From: Blastobasis lacticolella
Lineage: Eukaryota; Arthropoda; Insecta; Lepidoptera; Blastobasidae
Assembly: GCA_905147135.1 (NCBI GenBank)
Contig: LR990048.1
Span: forward strand, 17,964,563-18,028,562
Length of the DNA: 64,000 bases
Direction of reading: 5' to 3'
Shown here: one piece after another, positions 9,995 to 22,019 of the stretch
Numbering within the stretch: position 1 is the stretch's first letter
Layout: the number at the start of each line of letters is the position of its first letter
Notes under the pieces: generated by a model
Seen by the model: the letters and a program-made list of their open reading frames with translations, nothing else
Told to the model about the DNA's origin: nothing
The model's database searches: none
Made by a program: the position numbers and the translations under genes

Positions 9995-10975
9995 ATATAT
10001 TTTCTTTTTATAGCACAAGCCATGGTTTATGCGGAGTGTCACCCCGCACGTCTTCCCATGGCACGTGCCATATATTATGGATATGACCGTTGTTATTTCA
10101 AATATTGCCACTGTTTCCTTAACTGCTTCCCTAGCTGTGTCATGATTTTAAGTGTACAAAACGTTATGTTTTTCTTGTAAAACATCGTTTCTACAACTTC
10201 ATTGGCATGATTTTTATGTATAATTATACAGAATTTTAGCTCTCTAGTACCAATAGAATATTATACGTCATTACGCACCAGAACGATAATCTGCGATAAA
10301 TAAATTGCAGATAACTGTATTAAATTGACGTAAATATAACTTGACATTCAATTTTACAAATTGTAATTGATTGTATACTTTAGAACTTAAGAATATGTAT
10401 TATTATTATTTCATTGTATGGATCTAAGTTTTCTGCAATAAAGATTATTTATTATTTTATTTATTTATTATTACACTAGTAAAATGTAATTTCGCTCAAC
10501 GGCTCTTTGCTCTAAATTTCTCTCATGTCCCTATTAATAGTCGCTACCCAAAGGTTGCTTGGTTTAAATCGCTTTAAGCGATAAGATCACCTGTTGTTTT
10601 CTCTGTTGATAGTGATATGTACCGACTGTATCTTGTATTTATGCAATAAAGTGTTAATCAATTCATTCATTCTATAGTCTACGTTTCTGCGGACAGCCAG
10701 ACGGTTATGGGAAATTGTCTAATTAAGAGATATGGTTCTTTGTTTTACTAAGAAGAATTTACAGTTTGCAAGCGTTCTGAAACTTAGATCTAGCCGTTCC
10801 ATTAGTCCAGACTAATGCAAAGGAAACAGACTCCGGTTGCATTACTAGCCGTGGAACAATTACCGAGTTTCCTTCGCAACGGACTATTTTATTCGGTGTA
10901 CGTCGCACTTTTTAACTATTTAATTTACTTATGTACATACATCTGTACTTAATATATCAAGAGAAAAGATTTGTA
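9995..10975. other. AT-rich intergenic with decayed 3' tails
   Basis: No coding region. Two stretches resemble the 3' ends of retroelements: CAATAAAGATTATTTATTAT (about 10436) and GCAATAAAGTGTTAATCAAT (about 10645). Neither can be tied to a family here. Confidence 0.35.
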
Positions 10976-11145
10976 TTTTTGTATTTTTATGTGATACGGC
11001 AGACAGGCAAGCGGGCCACCTGATAGAAAGTGGTCACCGCCGCCTATGGACATCAGCAACACCAGGTCTTACCAATACGTTGCCCACCTCTGAAGAGACC
11101 GCTGATATACTCGTACCTCTTAAACAATCCCATGACATAGTTGAA
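10976..11145 (+). repeat. Element D copy 3
   Basis: TTATGTGATACGGCAGACAG then GCCACCTGATAGAAAGTGGT and CCGCCGCCTATGGACATCAG; 3' half missing. Confidence 0.7.
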
Positions 11146-11344
11146 AGGAATAATGAATGTACACAAAATTGTGTGTGTTTGTAATGAATAAACACAAAAA
11201 CTACTGGATCGATTTTTTCACTAAGTAAAAGGCTAATTTTTAACCCGGAACAGGCTCATGCAGAGGGGCAACCGAGTGGCGGCCGAGCAATAACCCGGTG
11301 ACGATTTGATGTAGCATGACCGTGTCCATACAAAATATGTGGAA

Positions 11345-11530
11345 TATTAGCGACTCGGCTCGGACTCGGGTCGACCTTGACTCTGATTTGGGTCGGACTT
11401 GGCTCGGACTTAGCGTGGACTCGGCTCGTACTCGGCTCGGACTTGACTTCGGCTCGGACTCGGCTCGGACTTCGCTCGTACTCGGCGTGGACTCGGCTCG
11501 CAGTCCGGCACGGACTCGGCTCGACCTCAG
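11345..11530. repeat. GC-rich minisatellite (ACTCGGCTCGG-type units)
   Basis: Imperfect tandem array of about 11-bp units based on ACTCGGCTCGG. Variants include TTGGCTCGG, TAGCGTGG and TACTCGGC. Both strands are open in several frames (arginine/serine/glutamate-rich translations), an effect of the unit composition and not evidence for protein. Confidence 0.75.
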
Positions 11531-12052
11531 TGTAACGTGAGTCATCTCCGATCATCGATTCTGGAGTTACGATGCCGTAGGTAAACTTTCAAATACAGCA
11601 GGGGCTGTCCTAACTGTCAACGGTCGTACGACTATGGTCGTTCGACGGACGGTTTAGAGGGCTCCTATTGGTCGAGCGAGCCCGTCGTACGACCATGGTC
11701 GCACGATTACGACAGCGCCAAACTGATGAACACCTCTTCCTACGTCGGCAGTTACGAACGTGGCATCTTCAGATTTAACACTCGGAATCGGTAATGGGGC
11801 TAGAGTTCGGGGCGCGTCGGGGAGAGTCGGCCAAACTCGGCTAATAGGCCCAATTGGGCCTTATCATCGGCCGGCGGGCGAAAGTTAAAATCGCATTACC
11901 TCCGCTAACGAGACCGGGGCTGTCGTCTGGAGGACCCGGTGGAAGAACTCAGCGATTCAAGCTTAGAAGCATCTTCTTTTTTAAACTGCGATGAAAAAGA
12001 GCGGTATAAGTTTGACGTGTGTAAGCGGTATTTAACCTACAGAAAAAATCGG
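11531..12052. other. GC-rich intergenic, palindrome-rich
   Basis: No gene. About 11610-11720 holds several overlapping palindromes (GTCGTACGAC and a divergent partner about 80 bp away), perhaps remains of an inverted-repeat element. Confidence 0.35.
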
Positions 12053-12310
12053 CATTCTGTAAGGTACTTCCCCAGTCAGGCGGCTCCGATTCGAACGGGA
12101 TACCCCGCTATGCCCTACCTCTCTTCGAATAACCTCCGACAAAATTTACATATACTTAAATAATTTCTAAACTACTGAACCGATTTTAATTAAATAAAGC
12201 TAAAAACCATCTTAATTAAACTCGCTTTTAAAGAAAAGAAACTGCATCAAAATCGGTTTATACGTTCGGGAGCTACGAGGCCACAGATCGAAATGCATTC
12301 GTGTGTGATT
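12053..12310 (+). repeat. Element D tail joined to a Helitron/MITE-like fragment
   Basis: 12053-12122 matches the 3' end of element D (GGTACTTCCCCAGTCAGGCG). 12135-12310 contains ACCGATTTTAATTAAATAAA and CGTTCGGGAGCTACGAGGCC, of the general type seen in lepidopteran non-autonomous DNA elements. No coding. Confidence 0.5.
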
Positions 12311-12422
12311 TTATATGACCATGATTTTTTCAAAGAGAGAATGCGGCTGAAGGCGGTACAGCCTGTTCATTTTGTCATTACTGTATTTTTGTTATTTTAG
12401 AGCATTCGTGGTCTAATAGAGC

Positions 12423-12662
12423 GTCGGTGGCCTAATGGTTGAGCAGTCCGACTCGCACACCGAGGTACCGGGTTCGAGCCCCAGTGCCTCATGATCATGG
12501 TTACACTGAATATGTAACCATGATCCAATCTGGTCAGTTCCGAGAGCACAACGTCGCAGGTAAGGGGTCGGGGTCCGCTTTGACCATGATCCAAGATTTG
12601 GCAGATCAGCTAATAATAGTGGAGCGACTGCCATCTTACCTCTGTCATTAACGCCAACATGA
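12423..12662 (+). mobile_element. SINE-B copy with internal inversion
   Basis: The plus-strand tRNA-like head (box B GGGTTCGAGCCCC near 12469) leads to GTAACCATGATCCAATCTGG. From about 12541 the body runs in the opposite orientation (GGGGTCCGCTTTGACCATGA, then GTGGAGCGACTGCCATC) up to about 12650. The 3' end CATTAACGCCAACATGA is again in plus orientation. Confidence 0.7.
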
Positions 12663-15600
12663 CGAACTCGTGCCTCTGTGTTTTATTTCATTACCATGAA
12701 TAATCTTTTAACTTGTCTATTGCTTGGACATAGTTGACATTAACTTTATCAGTACTAAATGGACATGCTTTATTTTTATTTATTTTTGTCATTTAATATT
12801 ATCATGGAAAATTTTGGATTATGTTTAAAATTTTATTATGTGTCTTTTAATTGTTTTCGTATGCCAATCGACGCAATAAAGAGGACATTACCTAATTTTA
12901 TAATATTATCAGTGTATTTGACCTATGTTGATGAATGAATAAATAAATTGAAATTGAAATCTGTACTTCTACTTGTACTGGCCATCCAGTACCGCTCTCG
13001 CTTACGATTCGAGGCAAGATTCCAGAGAAAAGTGCGGTCGGATCGCGTAACTGTTATTGGTTGGTAATTCCTGGTAATAACACGTAAGTGGTAGGGAAAG
13101 ACTTCTGTTTTTACACTTTGTCCGTACTAACGGATGATCAAGGGGGCGCTTGGAGGAGGGTATCAGCTATTACTGTCAGGAAACAGATGGTAGGCCACGA
13201 TATCCGGCTGTTATTAAGGTAAGCAATGGGCGGTGTCTAGTGGTTGTAGATTACGAGATTTTCACACAGCGTAGGTGTTGGGGAAAGAGTCGTCATAGTC
13301 ATGAAGTAGATACGTAATGTTAAAGATTCTTGAGAGACTTTGTAATACTAGTACCGTATTCATTTTTTATGCTATTCAGTGATAAATGAGCAGATAGCCC
13401 ACTTGATGGTAAATGGTAACCGCCCATAACATCTACAATTCATATATTTAGGTTGCAATGAACAAAAATGCGAAACCGTAGGTGCGTTGTCACAGTGAAA
13501 CTAAGATGATTTGCCGCATGCGCTGTCTGCCTTATTCTTCAAACAGGAACACAACAATGCAAGCAAAGAACTGCATAAATTGTGAAGATGCACATTAATA
13601 AGCCAGTATTCCACTGATAGGGTAGCAGACTTACGCCCGATTTCACCAACGCCTCTTAAGTTTTATGGGGTTCCTAACATTTATACATAAATATTATGTG
13701 ACTGACTACGTTTACTTCGTACTTTTCATGACAAGCACTAGCCACATTATCATACTAGTGGCTAAAAAACTATCTTTCAATGAGCGCGCGGATAAGAGAT
13801 GGCAATTATATCGCGATCTGACGAGTCTAAACATAAAAATAAATCAAATCATATCAAATCAAATACGTTTATTCAGTTTAGGTATACACAAACACTCATG
13901 AACGTCATACAATATACATGTAATAAGAATGAACGTCATGCACCACAGCATTATCAAGCGGACGACGGTTTCATAGCCAGTATGTAGGGCCATAAAAAAA
14001 GAAAAAATTAAATAGACTTCACGGCCAAAAACTTGGTTCTTTGTCCGCGACGAACGCAAGCGCCGACCGCCGGCCACTTGTCACTGTGACATTGACAGAC
14101 ACGTAATGTCATGCGCATCGACAATGCCGCTCGCCTGTAACGTGAATACCTCTACAATTTAAATTCTGACTATTAACTAAATATGTATATAGATACTAAA
14201 TTTAGTGAGTCAAAAACAAACAATGACGTACCCTATGGTAAGTACAGAATCCATTACGATATAAGATAAGTAAGTACAATGCAAAGAAATTTATACATTA
14301 AGTCTTGTGATGAAAATTATTCCACATTCTACAGTTCAAATCATGTGGTAATAAAGTACGCGAGGTGTTCTGTGAAACTTATAGGTTGTTGTAAAATTTG
14401 GGATGGGAACGGTATTAATAATTTTTTTACAATATACGAGTTTCAACCTAAAATTCTTATTTTTTTTAACTTAAAATTGCTTCTCTATGAATGAATATTT
14501 AAAGATTCGCAAAAATTACCACGCGCTATTATTTTCAAAGCCGCGGCCGTGACGTCATCGCATTGCATTCTCATACTAGTCTCGTTCAGTTCGGACGGAT
14601 GTCTTAAAAACTGTTGGTTTTGGAATAACGACATCAAAGAAAAAGCGAACTTCTTTTTTAGTTCAGTAGCTCAATGCGTTGCTGGTTGTTCACGTGTGAA
14701 CGAATCCGTCAGAAGAAATCAATTGTGTTTGTTAAGGCAATGTAGATATTATGGGCGTCATTTCATTTAATCACCGCAAGATTTTTTCCTATCTGTTCAT
14801 TCAGAATGAGCAGTTTTGCAATAGGTATCTAAATCATTCCTAATCATTCAGTAGATGGCGCCCCGACAATTTTGGTAATTGATAATCGCTTGAAATAAGT
14901 TCTTAGCAAACAGGATATAACCACTGGGTACGTTAAATAAAATAAATAAATAAAATTCTTTATTTACCAAATAGAGTACATTTGATCTTATACCTAAGTA
15001 CATAATTAGTGATTAGAATAAGGTGTGGGGTTAACATAAGATTATAATATCCTGATTTCTAAACTAGGAAAGTCTTTATCAAAAGCATACCAGCACAAAA
15101 ATGTATCTAGCCATGGATTACATGAGTGTGTGTGTGTGGATAATATTGTAATTGTCAATAGTTTTCAACCATTTTAGAGGTTGTAATAATAATGGAAAAT
15201 AGTGCCAACTTCTATAAATATTTATTTTTACATTTCGTTCAACATTTAACAGTTATGTTTATATTAATAAATATTTTATTTTTAAGTTTAGTATTTGTTG
15301 GCTGCATGAAATCACTGCCACCATCATACAGATTAAAAAAAGATTACCAAAATTGTAGGAGCGCCATCTATTGAGGCTTTTTGAAACCAACTGACAATAC
15401 CTACTGGAAAACTCCTCATTGTCGTAGGTATGAACGGCGTGTATATGAAAGCAGCAGCCTATATTCAGTGGTGGAGGTAGAACGTCTGAGATGTTGGCAA
15501 TGAAACTAGAAATATTTAAACAAATCACAAGCACGCGGACCGCTAGTACGTTAATAGTTATCCCTCGCAAAACCGAAAACTAACCGAACACTATTCCGAC

Positions 15601-16300
15601 CCTAAACAAAAGCTTCCGTCCAAAACGTCCCAGCCAAATTATCTGACCAAATTAAATACACAAAAGCAAGCGTCGAGGGCCTAACGACAAAGTTGTGTTA
15701 CCACAAAATTGGCACTCGACGGCCGACGGCTTAGTCGCAGATAACGTTTCATTGATGGCTAAAGGCCAATCAGGGCTCACTGTTAAGTGGCAGTGCGTGA
15801 CGAGGAAAAGTAAGAAAACCGGCGATCCCTTTGCCCCGCCTGACCCTTTTAGCTCGGCCCTTCCCACCCGTTTGATGTGACTTTTGTTTCGTCGAACGTG
15901 CTTTCCTGCGCTAATTTTCAGCCAGCATTGATTTGTCAAGGGACGCTTGAGGATCGTATCGGGGTATACGAGTAGTTTCTCGCCATCTCTATTATGTGAA
16001 GAAACTCACCAAATGAAGAGCAAATATACGGTAATGCCACACCATAGAGAGAAAAAATACACAGGCCTCACTGATAACAATGGAAGTTCAAATTAGCTGG
16101 TATTGGATTGTCTTGTATCTACCTATACATAGTATAAAACAATGTCGCTTCCAACTATCTGTCCCAATGTATCTATGGACGCTTAGATCTTTGAAACTAC
16201 GCCACGAATTTTATAGCAGATTTCAACAATAGATAGAGTGATTCAAGAGAAAGGTTTACAAGCAAGAAAAAAGGGGTAGGTAGGGGTTAAGTGTATTGTA
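12663..16300. other. Long AT-rich region without genes
   Basis: No supported coding sequence. A retroelement-like tail lies near 12880-12955 (CAATAAAGAGGACATTACC, then AATTGAAATTGAAAT). A partial element D lies near 13370-13425, and repeat F (GGTTGCAATGAACAAAAATG) at 13436-13590. A T-rich stretch starts near 14950. Short frames at 13665-13901, 14279-14770 and 15192-15374 have no conserved features. Confidence 0.4.
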
Positions 16301-16758
16301 AAGGCGTGTCCAAACATAGAGCGGCACGTGCGCGGCAGCAACACGCGGCATGTCCAGGAAACAATTCTGCCGCGCTCTAGTTAGGACTATTGACGAATGT
16401 TTGCGCGGCAATATTGCGCGGCACTTGCGAGACACGCCGCGCATTTGAATTCAGTCTGAACCAAAACTACAATGAAGGCGGTCAGTGTTTTAGCTCTGCT
16501 TATTATTCGAAAATTGCGAAGAATCAATCAATCTAATTGATGTTTCATTGTCCATTTTTGAGAAGCGCAATCACGTCCAGACAGGATTACGGACGAACAA
16601 TAACTGCCTGTGCAAACACAGCGCGGCACGCCGCGCGCGGCAGCCGCGCACACTTGCCGCTCAACGCAACGTTCGCGCGCGGCTGTTGTCCAAACAAAGC
16701 GCGGCACGCCGCGCGCGGCTGCCGCGCACACTTGCCGCTCTATGTTTGGACACACCTT
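16301..16758. mobile_element. MITE with 26-bp inverted ends and GC-rich interior
   Basis: AAGGCGTGTCCAAACATAGA (16301 onward) is mirrored by TCTATGTTTGGACACACCTT ending at 16758; the arms match over 26 bp with about one mismatch. The 458-bp interior has repeated CGCGGCACGCCGCGCGCGGC-type palindromic blocks. No transposase. The superfamily is not determined. Confidence 0.8.
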
Positions 16759-17228
16759 AAGATGTACCCGAACGAAGTCGCGTCAGGTCCTACTAGTTAC
16801 TTATAAATGTCTATTTCAAAGCTGCAAAATATGATGTTTATACAACCACTATTATTAAGTAGCCTGTCAGCCCTTTGTTGTAATAAGTCGTGTAAAAATA
16901 TATCGTTAATATTTCTCGATAAACAGCATCGCCTTAACCAGTGCGGGTGACGCGGGTAATCAGCGCGCAGAGGCGGCAATACCAGGCGAGTATAAAATGA
17001 ATAGTGGTCGCCGCGACAGCCAATCAGATTGCCGCGTCTGCCGCTGTCAGGCGATATCTGATGAAGCTATGCCGCCTTAGTACTTTGTTAATTGAAACTC
17101 GTTTATTTTTGTAATTAAACCAGTTGTGTTTGTGTCGAGTTTGGAAATAAGGTTAATTAATTTTGAATCTGCGATTCGGTAGGGTAACCGTTGCAGCGCT
17201 GATTAAACTTTCATTTATCGCGTTTGTT

Positions 17229-17269
17229 AGCAGGGTTACTATTGTTTTTACTTCGATATTTCGACGTAG
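17229..17269 (+). repeat. Fold-back arm fragment
   Basis: TACTATTGTTTTTACTTCGA and TATTTCGACGTAGTTGC match the arm of the element at 54580-55017; it directly abuts a truncated SINE-B. Confidence 0.55.
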
Positions 17270-17410
17270 TTGCTGGTCAGCAGGGTCACGGGGGTCAGAT
17301 GGCAGTCGCTCCACTGAAATTATGTAATTTGCCAAATCCTGGATCTTGGTTAAGGCGTATCCCGGGCCCTTGTGCACGAGAGCACAACTAGACATTCATG
17401 CCAAGATGAC
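17270..17410 (+). mobile_element. SINE-B, 5'-truncated
   Basis: GGTCAGATGGCAGTCGCTCC through CGAGAGCACAACTAGACATT to GCCAAGATGAC; the tRNA-like head is absent. Confidence 0.75.
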
Positions 17411-17727
17411 TTAACAAAGATGAGGAAGACCCTGAATTGTATTATTTTAAAATCGCATATATGAAATACTCTACAGACATACACGAAGAAAACCGGTACC
17501 ACGTAATACCTGTATCCCGTCTAACGATAGACATTATCGAATTTTTCCCATCAGCTGACCCCTCACCCTGACTCTATTTATCGATGTCGATACAAATTGA
17601 AACGTCAACAGGACGAGGGTGGTCCGTGACGCGTTGACGGCGAAGTTGGCGGTTATCCGTAGAGGTCGCAGTGTATACAACTAAACTTTAATCTGATGAT
17701 AAAAGAGGCGAGTTAAAAGTTTGACGT

Positions 17728-17805
17728 ATGGCGTCGGTGACCAAAAGGTTAAGTGGTCTGACTCTTAAGCGAGAGGTACTAGGCTCGAATCCCAGTGCCG
17801 CTATG
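17728..17805 (+). mobile_element. SINE tRNA-like head fragment
   Basis: GTCGGTGACCAAAAGGTTAA with box B GGCTCGAATCCC resembles the SINE-B head at 21412-21475, but the SINE-B body does not follow. There is no intact acceptor stem, so it is not called a tRNA. Confidence 0.5.
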
Positions 17806-18370
17806 TACAGTCGACAGCAAATTGACTTAGCAATTACCAGTATAAGATGAGCTAGTGTCTCTATAGACACGCATAGCAATGTAGCTCCTTTTATACTGGG
17901 TTTGGGTAGGTCGATAATCTATATGCTGTCTTTTGAATATATATTCATATCTATTCATTTATTCTAGTCATGTATATACATCGTCATCATATAGGTAATT
18001 AATTGAGAATATAAATAAAAATTAACAAAAGTAAAATTTCAAATAATAAAATCAAACAATCTAGTAAATAATTAAAATAATACAATGCATCATGTCAACA
18101 ATATTATTATTAATAACCATAAAAATGTCATAACTAAAATTCATTAATTTGTGTCAATAAACATAAATTTATAATGTCCTTAAATAATAAATTTTTTTTA
18201 ATCTCGATATAATTAAAGAACCTATTTCTTTAACGTCAGGAATTTGTAATTAATTAAATGTCAGCAGAAGTTACAAAAAATTTTAAACAAATAATTGAAT
18301 TAACCTACTAACAACAGAGGGGATAGAATCACTCATCAAGAAATTCGTTCACAGTCGATATGCTGTCTGC
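17806..18370. other. Very AT-rich intergenic DNA
   Basis: Long A/T-rich stretch (about 17930-18300) with no gene seen. Confidence 0.4.
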
Positions 18371-18615
18371 GTACCAATGACTCTTTACTAAGTCACACAT
18401 TAGTTGAACACTAACCGATGCTCTACGGTGAAGGAAAACATCGTGATGAAACTTGCACATTCAGGCGACGGAATGTGTAGCCATGATCTTATCTGGTCAG
18501 GTTCCCCCGATAGCGTGGTCAGGTAGGTCAGGTAGCAGTCGCTCCATTGTAATTATCTGATCTGCCAAATATTGGATCATTTTCAATACGGACACCGGGA
18601 CCTCGTGCGTTTCCA
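18371..18615 (+). mobile_element. SINE-B, head missing and tail truncated
   Basis: CCAATGACTCTTTACTAAGT through ACATCGTGATGAAACTTGCA and GCAGTCGCTCCATTGTAATT to GGGACCTCGTGCG; followed by a short AAAT tetranucleotide run. Confidence 0.7.
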
Positions 18616-18829
18616 TCGGTTAAATAAATAAATAAATAAATATAGGCTATTTAGTGTTCAAACCGACGTCAGCTGCTCGGTCTGTGTACGGTTACAGTTA
18701 ACCTCTCTATTTTGACGCAACCTCTGTCATAGGCCCGAGATTGCAACTAGATTTGGTTCCGTACATGAGTTTGTTGTTTATCTATAAGGACGTATGTTCA
18801 TGTATGTAATTAGATTATATAAACACCAC

Positions 18830-18995
18830 ACAGCCACAGTGTTTCGTGGCATGACATGGTATCGTTAGGTATATAAGAGGACTCCTTAGAAGCGGGTAAC
18901 GCATTGGTAGCGCCCCTGGTGTTGCTGATGTCCAAAGGCGGCGGTGACCTCTTTCCATCAGGTGGTCACATGCCTGTATGTCTGCTATATTACAA
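18830..18995 (-). repeat. Element D copy, reverse
   Basis: TGGTGTTGCTGATGTCCAAA and CCATCAGGTGGTCACATGCC are the reverse complement of element D; matches the 3518-3715 version. Confidence 0.7.
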
Positions 18996-19048
18996 AAAAA
19001 ATATACATTCGTGGTATGAAGGGACAAGTATAAAAAGACAGACGTAGT

Positions 19049-19325
19049 GATGTGTCATCATCAACATCACAGCCCATAACAGTCCACTGCAATACTTAGG
19101 CCTTCTCCCACGAAAGGGGAGGTTATTGCCATAATCTCAGTGCTTGACAGGCGGGTTGGAGGTCGCAGTGTTATAAATACAACTTAAAAAAAATATGAAA
19201 AAAGCTGCTGTCCATTTTCCAGTCTACGGAGACTAGATATTTTGTCTCGAAAACATTAGTCGCCTTGTACGACACCCACGAATGTAAGGGGTTGGTGCTA
19301 TCCTACTCTGCCAGACACCAGAATA
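19049..19325 (-). mobile_element. SINE-C copy
   Basis: The 3' end lies at the left (CATCATCAACATCACAGCCC, then AACAGTCCACTGCA). The middle has CCCACGAAAGGGGAGGTTAT. The 5' end lies at the right (TAGTCGCCTTGTACGACACC, GGTGCTATCC). Related copies are at 29595-29880 (plus) and 62397-62645 (minus). Non-coding. Confidence 0.75.
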
Positions 19326-20517
19326 CCACCAGTAGTGTGAATGTAAATAAATGAGAGCTTTCTAAGTTAGGTCGCACTCATTATTGGCATATACTCAATT
19401 ACTTGCTACTTACTTACTATGTTTAAAGTTACCAATATCCTTAATTATATTAGATGTTAGTATTCATAAACACAAAAAGATAATTACGGAGATATTTTAA
19501 AATATTATAATATTGTATATTTTATTCAGTAATAGTGTCTCTAAGTAAGTAACTAAAAATTCTTTATTGCACACACAAAAAATTATACATAACAAGAATA
19601 AAGAAAAATGCGCGCAAAGGCTCTAACAGCTGATAGTACTCTTCCTGATGTTCTGGTAAGCTGATGAGTCAGCCTGGTTGTGTACCACTGCCTCATTTGT
19701 TTCTGCCGCCAAACAGTTAATGGTTCTGTTAACATATTCCTGTGTGTATTTCAGTTATATATCATTATTTTCGTATAAAATATAAGAAATCAGAAATTCT
19801 ATATTCTTGTACTGTATGTTTATACATAGTGATAGTTCGAACAGCATGTCCATTTCGGATGTACAATAAATAAATATACAATCCAATACAGTCCGATCAA
19901 TATTTTTCACTTTACAATTCTAACTATCTTAGTTAAGAAATTCAAATACATGTCATAAAGTAATTCACTACGATGCTGCGTCCAAAATGAGGGTAGTTAA
20001 ATCAATGATCGTCAAAGACATGAAAATAAAAATTAGCATACAATAAGAATCTACAAAAGTCCTAGGAAACAATTTGGCATAACACAGATTGGGCCTGTGA
20101 TGCTCTAAGCTGCAAGATTTGGTTCTGACGAAGATATATCGCGAATTTCACGGAATTGAAAAGGTACTTGTATTATACCTTCGCAAAACCAGAGTAGTTC
20201 TCCGAACTACGTTTGAATGAATAAAGAAATAAACATGCTTAATAGATACCTTAATATCCAAGATATTAAGATAAGATATCCTTATCTCGGCTTAGTCGTA
20301 CTTCTACGAAAGACCCTCGAGTATAAAATCTGGAATCAACAAGCCACGGTCTGTCTTATTGAATTTATGACCTTTCACTTTTATGGCAAGTTTTTTGTGA
20401 GTCGTCCCAACCTCGGAGTGATTGGATGGGACAACTACGGCTTGTTTCTGGGTATTGTGTGTCGGGCAACGTATATGAAGGGTCTCGTGGTTTGCGGGAC
20501 ATTAAAAAATATATATA
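19326..20517. other. AT-rich intergenic
   Basis: No supported gene. Near 19558 TTCTTTATTGCACACACAAA looks like a retroelement 3' end. The 115-residue plus frame at 20217-20564 runs into element D and shows no family features. Confidence 0.4.
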
Positions 20518-20862
20518 TTTTTTTTATGTCATACGGTAGGCAAACAGGCAAGCGGGCCACCTGATGGAAAGTGGTCACCACTGCCTATAGACATTAGCAA
20601 CACCAAGAGTATCGCTAATGCGTTGCCCACCTCTATAACACGTTGCTCTGGCAGCAAAAGGCAAATGCCACTCCACTGCCAAAGCCACGGTTCCCCAAAT
20701 CCCCACCCCATGGAGCACTGGAAACCTTACTCACCGGCAGAAACACAATACTATTTAAAAGAGTATTATTTAGCTGCGATATTCTGTAAGGTGGAGGTAC
20801 TTCCCCAGTCGGGCGGCTCCAATTCGAACGAGATACCCCGCTATGCCCTACCTCTCTTAAAT
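20518..20862 (+). repeat. Element D, long version
   Basis: Full-length form like 5228-5578: T-run, TTATGTCATACGGTAGGCAA, a CACGTTGCTCTGGCAGCAAA middle, and 3' end CCCCGCTATGCCCTACCTCT. Confidence 0.78.
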
Positions 20863-21009
20863 GTGTTTAAATGTGTTTTCCAACCATTAATTCGTTACAT
20901 CTTTTTCTTTTTATACATGTTACAGGAAATGTATGTAATCCGTCATTATATAGAATTCCTAGGAAATGTATACATTTCATAGATTTCAAACATTTTCGGT
21001 AACATATAC

Positions 21010-21341
21010 CTAAGTATTATTCTTCGGTACGTGTGTTTGTCATCTAACTCCTCCTAAACGGCTGGACCGATTTGGATGAAGCTTTGTGTGAAAGCTTGCG
21101 TTGTTGTGTTCCGGTTTGAAGGATAATGTAGCCAGCGAAATTAGAGACATGAGGCATTTCATCTGAGTCCTCACGCACCTGCGGTTTTGCATTTTTGTTA
21201 CCTGCAACCTAAGTGGGTTGTCTGCTCGCTTGGCACTAAGTAGCATGAAAAAAAAGTGTAATTTTAGGGTAGGGGTAGAATAGAGTAGGGGTAGGATAAG
21301 TGTTGAACACCATGCGAACGAAGTCGCGCCGGGCCAGCTAG
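21010..21341 (+). mobile_element. Helitron-like non-autonomous element containing repeat F
   Basis: Starts near GTACGTGTGTTTGTCATCTA, has GGCTGGACCGATTTGGATGA, and ends GAACGAAGTCGCGCCGGGCC followed by AGCTAGTTA. The interior 21085-21245 is the reverse of repeat F. No coding. Confidence 0.5.
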
Positions 21342-21396
21342 TTAGATATGTTTAACTTTGCCATATTTAAACGGAATAATATCTATTGATCAGCCC

Positions 21397-21764
21397 TATT
21401 TTGAGAGCGTTGGTAGCCGGGCGGTTGAGAATCCAACTCATAAGCGAGAGGTACCGGGTTCGAATCCCGCTGCGGTCATGTACTAATGACTCTTTTTTGA
21501 GTTATGTACATTAGATGAATTCTAACCGACGCTTTCACGGTGACGGCAAAACATCATGATGAAATCTGCAAATTCAGGGAACTGAATTTGTAAACATGAT
21601 CTAATCTGGTCCCTTGGTAGCAGAGTCACGGAGGTCAGATGATAGTCGCTCCACTGTAATTCCTGTAACACCTGATCGCCAAATCTTGGATCATGGTCAA
21701 GGCGGACCCCGGACCCTCGTTCTCGAGAGCACAACCGGGACATTAACGCCAAGATGATGATGAA
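21397..21764 (+). mobile_element. SINE-B, full length
   Basis: tRNA-like head from about 21412 with box B GGGTTCGAATCCC (about 21457). The full body follows, ending CATTAACGCCAAGATGATGA. It is flanked by a 13-bp repeat (TATTGATCAGCCC and TATTGACCAGCCC, one mismatch) at about 21384 and 21765. Confidence 0.88.
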
Positions 21765-21802
21765 TATTGACCAGCCCGTCACCACTCTGATGATAGTGAT
21801 GT

Positions 21803-22019
21803 TGTAGGTGTATTAATCTTGAATAAAACCAATAAATCAGTTGAATATTTTATTTTGCAGACTCACAAACGCCATCAAGCCCAATAATCAAACCCATGTC
21901 ATTACAATGCGAGAGCTGTCACCGTGACAAGCCCCCAGACCAATAACACAAGAATCATTTATTTGTTACTTTATGCATAACATAGTAGATACAATGGTGG
22001 ACTATGTACTATTCCAACA
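21803..22019 (-). mobile_element. 3' LTR of a gypsy-type retrotransposon
   Basis: On the minus strand it begins TGTTGGAATAGTACATAGTC and ends AATACACCTACA, giving TG...CA ends over 217 bp. A purine-rich tract (CCATAGGGAGGA) lies immediately before it. No second LTR is visible within the window, so the element is truncated. Confidence 0.65.

Noticed and set aside
11240..11555. Overlapping 74-101 aa frames on both strands
   Set aside because: They are translations of the 11-bp minisatellite; periodic composition keeps several frames open at once.
20217..20564. 115-aa ORF
   Set aside because: The last third is element D, no recognisable domain, no splice or paralogue support.
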